64,000 nt of DNA from an uncultured Clostridia bacterium (GTDB lineage Bacteria; Bacillota; Clostridia; UMGS1883), in assembly GCA_934454525.1 (NCBI GenBank), contig CAKSFM010000008.1:1-64000 (forward strand), written 5' to 3'. The position numbers and the translations under genes are program-made. Every line of letters starts with the position of its first letter. The first letter of the stretch is position 1. This document shows, one piece after another, positions 40,113 to 49,270 of the stretch. The notes under the pieces were generated by a model, which was not told the origin of the DNA, ran no database searches, and saw nothing but the letters and a program-made list of their open reading frames with translations.

Positions 40113-42842
40113 TTATGCATTTTCGGTTTCTTCAATACCGAATTCAACCAGGCAATAATCATCGTTCCACTCGCGTTCCTGCATATTTGTCCACACACAG
40201 CCGCGTCTATAGAAGTGAACAGGGCACACTCTGTACGATTCGCCCTCCGGAAGATGATGAGGACCGAGCAAATTGCGGAGATTATTCACAAGTGTAATTT
40301 CAATTGTGTTCGATCCCTTGTGCAGCGCCGATGATATATCACAGACAAACGGTGCCCAGAGAACCGGAGCAAATTTCTCGCCGTTCACCGTAATATTAAC
40401 GGCATTAACACCTTTTTTGGAAAAATATACTCCATAATTTTCATCCGGCAGGTCAAATGTTTTTGTGACGGTGAGTCTGCCGCTGAAAAACGGGTAACCC
40501 TGCTGTTCTATATTGGCAAGCGAGATTTTTTCAACAGGCTTGTCAATCACAAACGGTCCTGCACAGCGGAGTGCATTTCTCGGGAGCTTTTTAAACTCCG
40601 CGTCCGTTCTGACAGAAAAATCGCCTGCAATGTATATCGATTCAAACTCAATATCAAAAGTCAGCTTGTTTTTCTCACTTTCAAACAAAAGTGATTTTTC
40701 AATATCATCGTATATTTGCGGTGAAGGGTTGAAAAATGTTTCAAGCGAAACGGTATTCGTTCCTTCATGCAGAAGTCCGGCGATTGCCAGTTTTCGGAAA
40801 GAATTGTCTGCAAAGTATCCGACATCGCGCAATTTTGCCTGCTCTCCGTTTATGCAGATGTCAAAGCTTTGCGGCGTTTCGCACACGAGGTAAACCTCCT
40901 CCGGAACGGCGGCAACATCAAATGCAAATTCACACTTTATACGCGCTGCCCGTTTAAGACCGAGCGCAATATGCGTCACATCACATGCATTTTCCTTTTC
41001 GCTGTAAAGCTCTCCGTCAACAAAAACCTTGCAGGTGTCAAGCGTAAGCGTATTAAGTGTCTGAGCGGTTATCTGCCACGAGCCGGAAAGCGAAAGCGGA
41101 CGAAGCTGTTTTTCAAAGCCTTTTTTCGGAAACGCAAGACCGTCATCAATCAGCACAAGGCTGCCGTATGGGTCAAACTTGTATGTTCCGTAAAACGGAA
41201 GCACATCTCCGGTTGAAATATCAAGCATTTTGCTTCCGCGGTCAAAGCTTGCCGTGACGGCTTCATTGTTATTATTTATGAAATAGAGAATATTAAACCC
41301 ATCAAATCCGCGCTTGGTATATGTAATCATCGGGGAAGAGCAAACGCCTGCGTCCTCAACCTTATCAGCGGTTGTTACAATGCCGCCGGCCGCGGTGAAC
41401 TGCTCAAGAAGCTTTTCCGTGTTCGGAAGCAGCAGCTTATGCGGCGGAATTACAATCCGCGTGTAGCGCTGCGTTCCTATAACGAGAGCGTTTCCGTCAA
41501 TTTTGCCGTGGCGTTCAAGGATTATTTCATCCCCGAAATGGAACAGAACGTGCTTTTGCTGTAAGGTTCGGTAATCCGACAGCAATGCATCACTATATTT
41601 CTTGATTTCAGCCTTACATTCTTCCGAATTGTCATACAGCGCCCATGCGGTTGACTGATTGTGGAGCAGCAGCGTGTCGAAACGAACCTCACCCTCGCTC
41701 AGAAGCATGCCGATGCGTGACATCGATTCATTAAAAACGGAATACTCTTCCCACCATGGCTGCTGATAGTACATTGCCGGAGGATAGTCACGCTTGCGCA
41801 GTCCGCGCAGGGAATACCCCTCCAGATGCTGGCAAAGCTTTGTGATTCCGTTTACCATCTGCCATTGGGCAATGCTTTTAAACTCATCGATTCCGGTGTT
41901 GTGACCGCAAAGGGCATACGTTTCCGCCAGAATTTCTTTTTTGCCCGTCTGATGAGCAACCGAGGACACTGCAAGCGGCGTCAGGCAATCTGTTATATCG
42001 CGCCCGAGCCAGTCCATGCCCGGCATTGTAAAATATTCATAGTGCGGCATACACGCACCGTTGCAGGTAAGCTGCGATTCAAGCGTTTCTTCGCAGACGA
42101 GATGCCCCGTGAAGCCGAGATTCCGCTCCGTGCACCAGTCATACAGCGGCTTAACGAAATTCTCTGAAAACAGTTTTGTCACAAGCCGCCAGAATCTGAC
42201 GCGCGTTACTTCATAATCGCCGACAGGACGGAACAGCTCAAGCAGCCTGTCGAGCAGCTCATCGCCGTACTCCTTTTTATATTCCTCCGGAAGTATAAAG
42301 CTCCACGGGATTCCGTTTCGCGAAATCTGCGGTTCATCCGTGAAAAATCCGCGGAAAGTGTTTCCGTACTTTTTGTAGTACGGTTCATAAATATCCTCAA
42401 TAAAGCACTGAGCAACCTTTTTGTCAAGCGTGTCAACGTAGTACGGATTCACGTCGTAATAGAAATGATAGCCGTCCTTAGTCACAATCGTGCGGTCATT
42501 CGTTTTATCGCCCGACTCAAAACGGAGGTATTTCTGCTGATAGTCAAGACCTCTGCCGTTAACACTGCCGCTGCCGAAGCCGCTCGGCCAGCCGTTTTCA
42601 TCATATGCCCATGCCTGCATACCGCGCTTGTTGCCCTCTTCAATTCCGACGGAAATATTTTCAAACCATTCGTCACCCATGTACGGGGTCTGAAGCCCTC
42701 CGCGCGCATGCATGAAATATCCGCCCAGACCTGCCTCATCCATAATGCCGACCTGGCGCACCGTTTCGTCCGTATTCAGTTTTTCGTTCCATGACCAAAA
42801 CGGGATCGGGCGGTATTTTTTGCCGATATTTTTAAAATCCAT
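40113..42842 (-). CDS. GH106-like glycoside hydrolase (probable alpha-L-rhamnosidase)
   Basis: A 909-residue cytoplasmic enzyme (no signal peptide). The N-terminal barrel has the pattern of the GH106-like group: 'RPIPFWSWNEKLNTDETVRQVGIMDEAGLGGYFMHARGG', 'AWAYDENGWPSGFGSG', 'FRGFFTDEPQIS' and 'TGHLVCEETLESQ'. The acidic residues in 'TDEPQ' and 'CEETLE' are candidate catalytic ones. Residues about 590-900 contain two jelly-roll-like modules. It is 29 nt downstream of rhaB in the same operon, which supports release of L-rhamnose from imported oligosaccharides such as rhamnogalacturonan fragments. I choose the ATG at 42842, spaced 9 nt from GAGG; 42848 is an alternative. Exact specificity is inferred. 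Confidence 0.78.
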   Translation of the reverse strand: MDFKNIGKKYRPIPFWSWNEKLNTDETVRQVGIMDEAGLGGYFMHARGGLQTPYMGDEWFENISVGIEEGNKRGMQAWAYDENGWPSGFGSGSVNGRGLDYQQKYLRFESGDKTNDRTIVTKDGYHFYYDVNPYYVDTLDKKVAQCFIEDIYEPYYKKYGNTFRGFFTDEPQISRNGIPWSFILPEEYKKEYGDELLDRLLELFRPVGDYEVTRVRFWRLVTKLFSENFVKPLYDWCTERNLGFTGHLVCEETLESQLTCNGACMPHYEYFTMPGMDWLGRDITDCLTPLAVSSVAHQTGKKEILAETYALCGHNTGIDEFKSIAQWQMVNGITKLCQHLEGYSLRGLRKRDYPPAMYYQQPWWEEYSVFNESMSRIGMLLSEGEVRFDTLLLHNQSTAWALYDNSEECKAEIKKYSDALLSDYRTLQQKHVLFHFGDEIILERHGKIDGNALVIGTQRYTRIVIPPHKLLLPNTEKLLEQFTAAGGIVTTADKVEDAGVCSSPMITYTKRGFDGFNILYFINNNNEAVTASFDRGSKMLDISTGDVLPFYGTYKFDPYGSLVLIDDGLAFPKKGFEKQLRPLSLSGSWQITAQTLNTLTLDTCKVFVDGELYSEKENACDVTHIALGLKRAARIKCEFAFDVAAVPEEVYLVCETPQSFDICINGEQAKLRDVGYFADNSFRKLAIAGLLHEGTNTVSLETFFNPSPQIYDDIEKSLLFESEKNKLTFDIEFESIYIAGDFSVRTDAEFKKLPRNALRCAGPFVIDKPVEKISLANIEQQGYPFFSGRLTVTKTFDLPDENYGVYFSKKGVNAVNITVNGEKFAPVLWAPFVCDISSALHKGSNTIEITLVNNLRNLLGPHHLPEGESYRVCPVHFYRRGCVWTNMQEREWNDDYCLVEFGIEETENA

Positions 42843-42871
42843 ATTCATTTTCCTCACAAACAGTTTTCAGT

Positions 42872-44191
42872 TTATTTTACGGCTTCCTGCGCCATAATAT
42901 TGCCGATTGCCGTAGCTTCAACTTCTCCCGCAACAACCTTTTTGCCGGTATACTGCTCTGTCAGGCGGTTTACAAGCGTATTCTGGCTGCCTCCGCCTAT
43001 GATATATATCGTGTCATAAGTTTTTTTCGTGATTTTCTCAAGCTCAATAACAGTGTCCTGATAGCTTTTTGCCATGCCGTGATATACGGAAGCAAGAAGC
43101 TGCGCAACGTTTTTCGGCTTGGGAGCGCCCTGTATTTCGAGCTGGCGAAGCACTGCCTGCTCCATATTTTCGGGGGCAAAGAGAAGCTCGCTGTTCACAT
43201 CAAGCGGAGTATCGTAACCTGATTTTTCAGCCATTACGCACATTTCTCCGAAGCCTTCGGCAATCGGAATCTGCTCACGGAGCTGCTGCACAATCCAGAA
43301 TCCCGTGATGTTTTTGAGGAAACGAACGTCACCGTTATAAGCGCCCTCGTTTGTGAAGCCTGCTTTTTCCGCTTCATCGGTGCAGTTCGGTTTTTTAAGA
43401 AGCACACCCATCAGCGACCATGTGCCGCTGCTTATGTAAATTGCGCCCTCTTCGTCCGGAACCGTCATAACCGCCGAGCCGGTGTCATGACTTGCTGCAA
43501 GAACCACCTTGCAGCTGTAACCGACCTGCTCACGGATTTCGGGAAGAAGCTCACCCACAACCGTTGACGGCATGTGAAGCTTTCCGAAGATTTCAAAAGG
43601 AAGTCCGAGCTTTTCGATTATTTCTTTATCGTACTCCCGCGTTTTTGCGCTTACAAGCTGCGTTGTGGAGGCATTTGTAAACTCGTTCATTTTAACTCCG
43701 GTCAGCCTGAAGTTGAAATATTCCGGCAGCATAAGATATGTTTTTGCTTTTTCAAAATATTCCGGACTTTCCTTTTTAAGTGCATAAAGCTGATAAATTG
43801 TGTTGAACGGCTGCGATGCGATACCGGTAAGCTTGAAAAGCTCTTTCTCGCTTATTATATTGAAAACCTCCTCGCGGACGCTTTCCGTTCTGCTGTCACG
43901 GTATGAAACAGTGTCTCCGATGAGTTTGTCATTTTCATCGAGCAGCACAAAGTCAACGCCGAAGCAGTCGATTGCAACGCTTTCGGGAATTTCACCCATT
44001 TCGCCGCACCTTTTCATGCCGGCAACTATATCGGAAAAAAGCTGTTCCCCATCCCAGCAAAGATGACCGTTTTTCATTTTCGGACCGTTTTTGAACCTGT
44101 ATATTTCCTTAAGCTCAACTTTTCCGTTTACGGTTTTTCCGAGCATATGTCTGCCGCTCGATGCGCCGATATCAATAGCAAGATAAGACAT
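42872..44191 (-). CDS. rhaB: Rhamnulokinase
   Basis: RhaB phosphorylates L-rhamnulose to rhamnulose 1-phosphate. The 439-residue FGGY-family kinase begins 'YLAIDIGASSGRHMLG' (phosphate loop), with 'VAIDCFGVDFVLLD', 'SHDTGSAVMTVPDEEGAIYISSGTWSLMG' and 'IYIIGGGSQNTLVNRL' as ATP and sugar site segments, characteristic of rhamnulokinases within FGGY. The ATG at 44191 follows GAGGGG. A perfect sigma-A promoter lies upstream. The isomerase and aldolase of the pathway are not in the window. Confidence 0.92.
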   Translation of the reverse strand: MSYLAIDIGASSGRHMLGKTVNGKVELKEIYRFKNGPKMKNGHLCWDGEQLFSDIVAGMKRCGEMGEIPESVAIDCFGVDFVLLDENDKLIGDTVSYRDSRTESVREEVFNIISEKELFKLTGIASQPFNTIYQLYALKKESPEYFEKAKTYLMLPEYFNFRLTGVKMNEFTNASTTQLVSAKTREYDKEIIEKLGLPFEIFGKLHMPSTVVGELLPEIREQVGYSCKVVLAASHDTGSAVMTVPDEEGAIYISSGTWSLMGVLLKKPNCTDEAEKAGFTNEGAYNGDVRFLKNITGFWIVQQLREQIPIAEGFGEMCVMAEKSGYDTPLDVNSELLFAPENMEQAVLRQLEIQGAPKPKNVAQLLASVYHGMAKSYQDTVIELEKITKKTYDTIYIIGGGSQNTLVNRLTEQYTGKKVVAGEVEATAIGNIMAQEAVK

Positions 44192-44271
44192 TTTTTTACC
44201 CCTCTTTTTTTGTTTTTTCGGGCGGAACAATATGCTGCCGCCCCGATAGCCAATGTTTGTTAATATATTTT

Positions 44272-44300
44272 ATTATAATAGGAAACAATGGCGATGTCAA
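44272..44300 (-). promoter_or_regulatory. Consensus sigma-A promoter for the rhaB operon
   Basis: On the minus strand TTGACA (44300-44295) and TATAAT (44277-44272), both perfect, are exactly 17 nt apart. Such a strong promoter would need a repressor if rhamnose use is inducible. Confidence 0.85.
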
Positions 44301-44393
44301 TACGATTTCCCTTTTCCGACACGTTTTTTGCCCGATTTTTACTCCGGGTCACTCATTTTCACGCTTTTTTTTATGAACAATTCTTGTATTCGG

Positions 44394-44422
44394 TAGACAA
44401 GCTGCATTTTAAGTTGTATAAT
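44394..44422 (+). promoter_or_regulatory. Sigma-A promoter for the SLH/CBM protein gene
   Basis: TAGACA (44394-44399) and a perfect TATAAT (44417-44422) are exactly 17 nt apart, 32 nt before the ATG at 44454. Confidence 0.7.
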
Positions 44423-44453
44423 TATTTTATAAAACTCTAAGGAGTGGCATTTG

Positions 44454-47390
44454 ATGGCTTCATGCATGAAAAAGGTTGTTTTCTGCATTTTAATAATGAT
44501 TTCCCTGTTTGTTCCGGCAACCGTTTTTTCGGCAGAACTGCTCACCGGCGGCGATTTTGAAAACGGAGCGGAGGAGTGGGCAGGCGGCGCTCCCGATGAA
44601 AGTGCGGCTTTTTCCGGCAGCTTCGGGTATGTTTTGTGCAATCCGTTCGGAGAGGTATCAGATTCGCGTGTGACGCATGTTCTTGAATATAACGGCAGAG
44701 TCGGTCTTGAAAAAGGGAAGATTTATACGCTTTCGGGACGGGTTATGAATCCGTGCGCAGCGGAAGCCGGAAAACCGCATGCAACCGCAAGCCGTTCGGA
44801 CGGGTCTGACGCGGTGATTGTGAAAATCAGCGGCAGCGGCAGCGAATACGGTTCGTTTTCCGTTCGTTTTTACTCCTCGGAATCAAGGGAATGTAACTTC
44901 TCGTTCCAGTTTGAAAAGGGCGATGAGAGCATCGGATTTTTTGTTGATGATATATCACTGTCGGAAACCTATGCGGTGCCGTCATCCCTCAGGCTGCGCG
45001 GACAGGAAAAGGTTTTGATTCCTGCATCGGGCAGCAGCAAAATCCGCTATACTCCCACGCTTTACGATTCGGAGGGCGCGGCAGTGAGTTTTCTGCGCCC
45101 GGGAGAGCTTTATTCAACGGCGTCTGACTGTGAGGGTACAAATTACAACCCTTCCGACTTTACACTGACCGTAAGCGAAACTGCAAAAAGTGGCAGCACA
45201 GTGCGGATAGACTGCGCCCTCGATACTGCGGCGGAGCTTTCACCGGCTTCAGTCAGCGTTGAGCTGACAGATAATCTTATTGAAAATTCGGATTTTGAAA
45301 CCGCCCCCCCGTCCGATTACTGGACAGGCAGTTCATCTGTCGGTGCATATGAGGATGATGAGGGAAATACATGGCTGTCAGCAGATACTGACAGTTACGT
45401 CAGCGGCGGCTACTATACCACTCTTACGTATAACACGCCTCAGCTGCTTGTTGGCGGAGCGCTCTATGTGCTTCATATGACGGCACGGAGCACCGCACCG
45501 GAATCCGCGGCGTCTGTTATTCAGAATTCTGCTTCGGAGTCGGACGGCACGGTTTATTTCAATATTAACAATATTTCAGCTGACCGGAAGAGCATAACTG
45601 CTGCATTTTTGCCGGAAACCAGCGGTATTTACAACATCGTTCTGAATATACGGCAGAGCTATGACTGCACTGTTTACATTGATGATGTGCGGCTTTGTTC
45701 CGAAATTCTGCGCCCGACGTTTGTTACGCTTCATGCACCGGGAAATATAGCTCTTCCCGATATTGACACAACATATACGCTCTCTGCACTTGTCCGCGAC
45801 CAGCTCGGGAATGTGATTGACGGCGCACAGTGCGCTTTCAGCTTTGAACCGTCGGACGAGGTGCTTTCATCTTCGCATGGGGCGGCGCTCCCTGAATTTG
45901 ATGAAAGCTCTGCAATTCTCACCGTTTTTCCGGACTCAGCCGAGGGAGATTATGTTTTCCGCGCCGTTTATGACGGTGATGATACAGTATCGGGTGAGGT
46001 GACGATTGTCATCAGTTCTGACTATGTGGGAGACGGCGGCTTCGAGAATAAAGCCGTGAACGAGTGGTGGATGGCTGCCTCTCCGTCGGAATACAGCTTT
46101 GTAATCAATGATGACGGCAGCAGCAAATATGCGCAGATAACATGCAGCGATTCATATTTTATGCTGCTTAATAATTCATATATGCGACTGACGGAAAACC
46201 TTGCATATGTATTCACCGCAGACATTTCAGCGTCCGCAGATGTGACGGTGACAGCATTTCTCGAGGATACCGGCGGAGCGCTCTTGCCTCTTGCCCAGTT
46301 TGAAGCAGGTGCGAAGAGGAACGTCACGGAGCTGTTTCTTGCGGAGAATTCCGCAGTCGGGCGGCTGATTATGTATTTCCAGTCTGACAGCGGTGCGCCG
46401 TTTTCCGTCAGCCTTGACAACATCGCACTGAAAAAAGCAATCGTAAGCGTTTCCGGAGTTTCCATGAGCGGCAATTTTTCCGTAAATGGGTCGGCATCTG
46501 CGGAATTTGCATTTTTCAATAACGTTTCGGGAAATTCAGATGCGTCCGCATGCGTTATAACGTGGTTCGTTTCCGATGCGGCGGCAGGAGAATATACTCC
46601 GCTGTCAACGCGCGGAAAATATATATATTTCGATACCGATTTTGCCGGAAAATATGTTCTTTTTGAGGTTACGCCGGTGTGTGCGCTCACAGGCTTCACC
46701 GGAATTCCGGTTCGCTGCATGCCGCAGTATATCACCTTTGACGGTGACGGCGGCTCATCGGACACGCCGCCTGTTAACCCAAAGCCGGGCGAATCTGAAA
46801 CACAGGTATTCAATCCCGTGAAGCTCGGAACGGTTTCCGTCTCGGGATTTGATGATGTCCGCTCTCACTGGGCAGAGGAATATATAGGCTTGCTGAGGAA
46901 CGCCGGAATTGTAAACGGGCGGAGTGAAACGGCTTTTGACCCGGAAAGTTCCGTTCTGAGATGTGAGTTTGCGAAAATGCTCTGCATTGCGCTCGGTCTT
47001 TCGGGCGCTCCGCAGAAATGTTCCTTTACAGATGTTTCTGATACAAGCCTGTACCGCGGATATATCGGAGCGCTTTTTTCCGCGGGAATTGTAAGCGGCG
47101 TGTCGGACACACAGTTTGAGCCGAACCGCACAATAACGCGCAGTGAAGCGGCAGTGATGATTATGCGCGCATATGAAAAATGCAGCCTTGAAACCGCTGC
47201 GGTTTCACCGTTCAGATTTTATGACAGTGATTTTATTCCGGAATGGGCGAAAAAGGCTGTCGGACAAAGCGTTGAACTCGGAATCATCAACGGAACCGAT
47301 GCAGGACTTTTCCTCCCGGGCGCTCAGATTACGCGCGCCGAAACGGCGGCAGTTATTTGCCGGCTGCTTGGGAAGTTAGAGGTGTTTTAA
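44454..47390 (+). CDS. S-layer-anchored protein with carbohydrate-binding-like modules
   Basis: A 978-residue exported protein. The ATG at 44454 is 9 nt after GGAG; signal peptide about 1-26. Three modules open with 'LLTGGDFENGAEEW' (about 25), 'NLIENSDFET' (about 270) and 'YVGDGGFENKAVNEWW' (about 523), the pattern of family 4/9-type carbohydrate-binding modules. Between them lie Ig-like segments ('LRGQEKVLIPASGSSKIRYTPTLYDSEG', 'TLHAPGNIALPDIDTTYTLSALVRDQLG'). Residues about 797-978 are three SLH domains, starting 'FDDVRSHWAEEYIGLLRNAGIVNG', for anchoring through CsaB-made pyruvyl groups. No catalytic domain is seen, so binding of polysaccharide at the cell surface is likely. Confidence 0.88.
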   Translation: MASCMKKVVFCILIMISLFVPATVFSAELLTGGDFENGAEEWAGGAPDESAAFSGSFGYVLCNPFGEVSDSRVTHVLEYNGRVGLEKGKIYTLSGRVMNPCAAEAGKPHATASRSDGSDAVIVKISGSGSEYGSFSVRFYSSESRECNFSFQFEKGDESIGFFVDDISLSETYAVPSSLRLRGQEKVLIPASGSSKIRYTPTLYDSEGAAVSFLRPGELYSTASDCEGTNYNPSDFTLTVSETAKSGSTVRIDCALDTAAELSPASVSVELTDNLIENSDFETAPPSDYWTGSSSVGAYEDDEGNTWLSADTDSYVSGGYYTTLTYNTPQLLVGGALYVLHMTARSTAPESAASVIQNSASESDGTVYFNINNISADRKSITAAFLPETSGIYNIVLNIRQSYDCTVYIDDVRLCSEILRPTFVTLHAPGNIALPDIDTTYTLSALVRDQLGNVIDGAQCAFSFEPSDEVLSSSHGAALPEFDESSAILTVFPDSAEGDYVFRAVYDGDDTVSGEVTIVISSDYVGDGGFENKAVNEWWMAASPSEYSFVINDDGSSKYAQITCSDSYFMLLNNSYMRLTENLAYVFTADISASADVTVTAFLEDTGGALLPLAQFEAGAKRNVTELFLAENSAVGRLIMYFQSDSGAPFSVSLDNIALKKAIVSVSGVSMSGNFSVNGSASAEFAFFNNVSGNSDASACVITWFVSDAAAGEYTPLSTRGKYIYFDTDFAGKYVLFEVTPVCALTGFTGIPVRCMPQYITFDGDGGSSDTPPVNPKPGESETQVFNPVKLGTVSVSGFDDVRSHWAEEYIGLLRNAGIVNGRSETAFDPESSVLRCEFAKMLCIALGLSGAPQKCSFTDVSDTSLYRGYIGALFSAGIVSGVSDTQFEPNRTITRSEAAVMIMRAYEKCSLETAAVSPFRFYDSDFIPEWAKKAVGQSVELGIINGTDAGLFLPGAQITRAETAAVICRLLGKLEVF

Positions 47391-48113
47391 ATGAATAAAA
47401 AAAGGCGGTTTGTAAAATATGCTCCGCTGATTATATATCTGATTATTATTATATATGCTTTGCTTAATTTCAGATCCTTTTCAGTGGACGCGCTTCTTTC
47501 GCGCAGTCCGAAAAGCACACCTCGCGCGGCGGTCTTTGTGCTGCTGCTGTTTATGGCAAAAAGCCTTACAGTGGTGTTTCCGATTGTTGTGCTGCATATT
47601 CTTTCGGGGTTTTTGTTTCCGCCTGCTGCTGCGCTTTTGATTAATTGCCTCGGAACAGCTCTTTGTTATACCGTTCCTTATATAATCGGACGGATATCGG
47701 GAACGGACGCTGTGCATTTTGTTGAAGCGAAGATTGCACGGCGCGAAAAACGCAAAACGGCTGACGGCAAGAAAAAACGCGGTATTTTCACGGGCGCTGA
47801 CATTGCTGAGCTTTTTTCGGAGCAGCGCAGCCACCGATTCTTCCTTTCATTTTTTCTGCGCGTTATAAGCTGCCTGCCGTGCGACCTTATCAGTCTTTAC
47901 CTCGGGGCGCTTGAATTTCCGTATTTGTCATATGTTTCGGCAAGCGTTCTCGGAACGCTGCCGGGCATTATTCCTGCGACATTCGTCGGGAAAAATATCA
48001 TGGATCCTGCGTCGCCGGCATTTATTTCCGCATTTATGCTGACGGTGTTCTGCTCACTTCTGTCAATTGCGATATTTTGGATCTACACCAAACGCAGAAA
48101 ACAGCAGCATTAA
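47391..48113 (+). CDS. TVP38/TMEM64 (VTT-domain) membrane protein
   Basis: A 240-residue protein with about six hydrophobic segments. The VTT/DedA-superfamily core is visible: 'FPIVVLHILSGFLFPPAAALLINCLGTALCYTVPYIIGR' and 'FFLRVISCLPCDLISLYLGALEFPYLSYVSASVLGTLPGIIPATFVG'. Such proteins are linked to lipid handling in the cytoplasmic membrane; related DedA-family members recycle undecaprenyl phosphate, which would suit a cell making wall polymers, but that is inference. The start codon follows the stop of the SLH gene directly, so translation is probably coupled. Confidence 0.83.
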   Translation: MNKKRRFVKYAPLIIYLIIIIYALLNFRSFSVDALLSRSPKSTPRAAVFVLLLFMAKSLTVVFPIVVLHILSGFLFPPAAALLINCLGTALCYTVPYIIGRISGTDAVHFVEAKIARREKRKTADGKKKRGIFTGADIAELFSEQRSHRFFLSFFLRVISCLPCDLISLYLGALEFPYLSYVSASVLGTLPGIIPATFVGKNIMDPASPAFISAFMLTVFCSLLSIAIFWIYTKRRKQQH

Positions 48114-48146
48114 AAGGGGCTGTGGCAAAAGCCACAGCCCCTTTTT
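48112..48146. terminator. Bidirectional terminator
   Basis: AAAAGGGGCTGTGGC and GCCACAGCCCCTTTT, perfect 15-nt arms with a 4-nt loop, between the VTT gene and the end of the ATP synthase operon; it overlaps the VTT stop codon. Confidence 0.9.
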
Positions 48147-48147
48147 A

Positions 48148-48819
48148 TTACTCCGATAAAATTTTGTTTGCAAGCTTCGCAGCCGCCTTGTAACCATTAA
48201 CCTGTTTTTCTTGATCCTCTCGCGGATAGAAACGCATTACAAGATACTTTCCGTTTGTATCAATACCGGCATTTTCAAGGTATTTATTGCCATCAAGCTT
48301 AACGGCAACATATTCACCGCTGTTCGCCGCATACAGCTTGTCTTCGGTAACATCTGCCTTAAGCCAGTCCTTAACGGGTGCAAAAACGCCGCTTTGTTCG
48401 TCATCTCCGGAATATGTTTTCACAAGATTTTCGTCCATGATAAAAATGTACGTTTCATCCTCCGAAAGCGAAAGCTGAAGCTTCATTGACATTGCCATGG
48501 TATACTGTGCGTCCTTACTGTCCTCCGAAAGATTTATCTGAAGAAAGGAAAGCTGCTTTTTTCCGTTCCCGTCAACATCATCACAGAGCGGAGAAAGTGA
48601 TTTCTGCAGCTTGTCACTGCTTTGCTCCGAAATATATCCCGTGCCGGCATATGTCAGCGTGAGGTCATATTCCGGGGCATTGATTTTCTGCACAACCGTA
48701 ACGGTAACGGCAATTACGATGAATACAACGGCTATTGTGTGCCATTTATAGTACATCCAAAAATAATCCCACCATTCACGCGTGAAGCGTTTGGGAACAA
48801 CCCCATATTTTTCAGCCAT
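48148..48819 (-). CDS. Membrane-anchored protein of unknown function at the end of the atp operon
   Basis: A 223-residue protein: cytoplasmic N-terminus ('REWWDYFWMYYKWHTIAV'), one transmembrane segment (about 31-48) and a 175-residue extracytoplasmic domain with alternating strand and helix segments ('YDLTLTYAGTGYIS', 'LSFLQINLSEDS', 'TYIFIMDENLVKTY'). I do not recognise the family name, although proteins with this 'WWDYFWYYYK...H' start seem common in Clostridia. The ATG at 48819 is 8 nt after GGAGG. It follows atpC by 37 nt. No link to ATP synthesis is evident. Confidence 0.72.
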   Translation of the reverse strand: MAEKYGVVPKRFTREWWDYFWMYYKWHTIAVVFIVIAVTVTVVQKINAPEYDLTLTYAGTGYISEQSSDKLQKSLSPLCDDVDGNGKKQLSFLQINLSEDSKDAQYTMAMSMKLQLSLSEDETYIFIMDENLVKTYSGDDEQSGVFAPVKDWLKADVTEDKLYAANSGEYVAVKLDGNKYLENAGIDTNGKYLVMRFYPREDQEKQVNGYKAAAKLANKILSE

Positions 48820-48856
48820 ATTCAAAACCTCCGTCCGGCATGCTCAGCAGCCTTTT

Positions 48857-49264
48857 TCATTTGTTTTCCGAAGCGCTCAGCCGCGCCAATGCCTTTTTCA
48901 GCCTGACCTGTGCAAGCTTATATTCATAATCGGAGCGGCTGCCCAAAACTCCGAGTTTCTTTTCAGCGCGTTCGCGCGCCGAGTTTGCACGTTCAACGTC
49001 AATATCCTCCGCCCATTCAAACGTTGATGCAATAAGGCGCACAGCTCCGTCCGAAACGGAGAGCAATCCTCCGGCGCAGGAGGCTTTGCGCTCACCGTCC
49101 GCCGTCAGTATACGCGCCACGCCTATTGAAACGGGAGCGGCATAGTCGCTGTGACGCGGAAGTATGCCAACATCTCCCTCGGTTGTGCGGACAATTATCC
49201 CCTGCGCCTCTCCGTCAAACATCAGTCCATCGGGAGTTACTATCTGAAGCCGGAATTCACTCAT
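48857..49264 (-). CDS. atpC: ATP synthase F1 epsilon subunit
   Basis: Epsilon (135 residues) is part of the central rotor stalk and can inhibit ATP hydrolysis. The N-terminal beta sandwich ('FRLQIVTPDGLMFDGEAQGIIVRTTEGDVGILPRHSDYAAPVSIGVARI') and the C-terminal helical hairpin ('VERANSARERAEKKL...LAQVRLKKALARL') are complete. It is last of the canonical subunit order and 6 nt after atpD. Length is normal. Confidence 0.95.
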   Translation of the reverse strand: MSEFRLQIVTPDGLMFDGEAQGIIVRTTEGDVGILPRHSDYAAPVSIGVARILTADGERKASCAGGLLSVSDGAVRLIASTFEWAEDIDVERANSARERAEKKLGVLGSRSDYEYKLAQVRLKKALARLSASENK

Positions 49265-49270
49265 AGCTTA

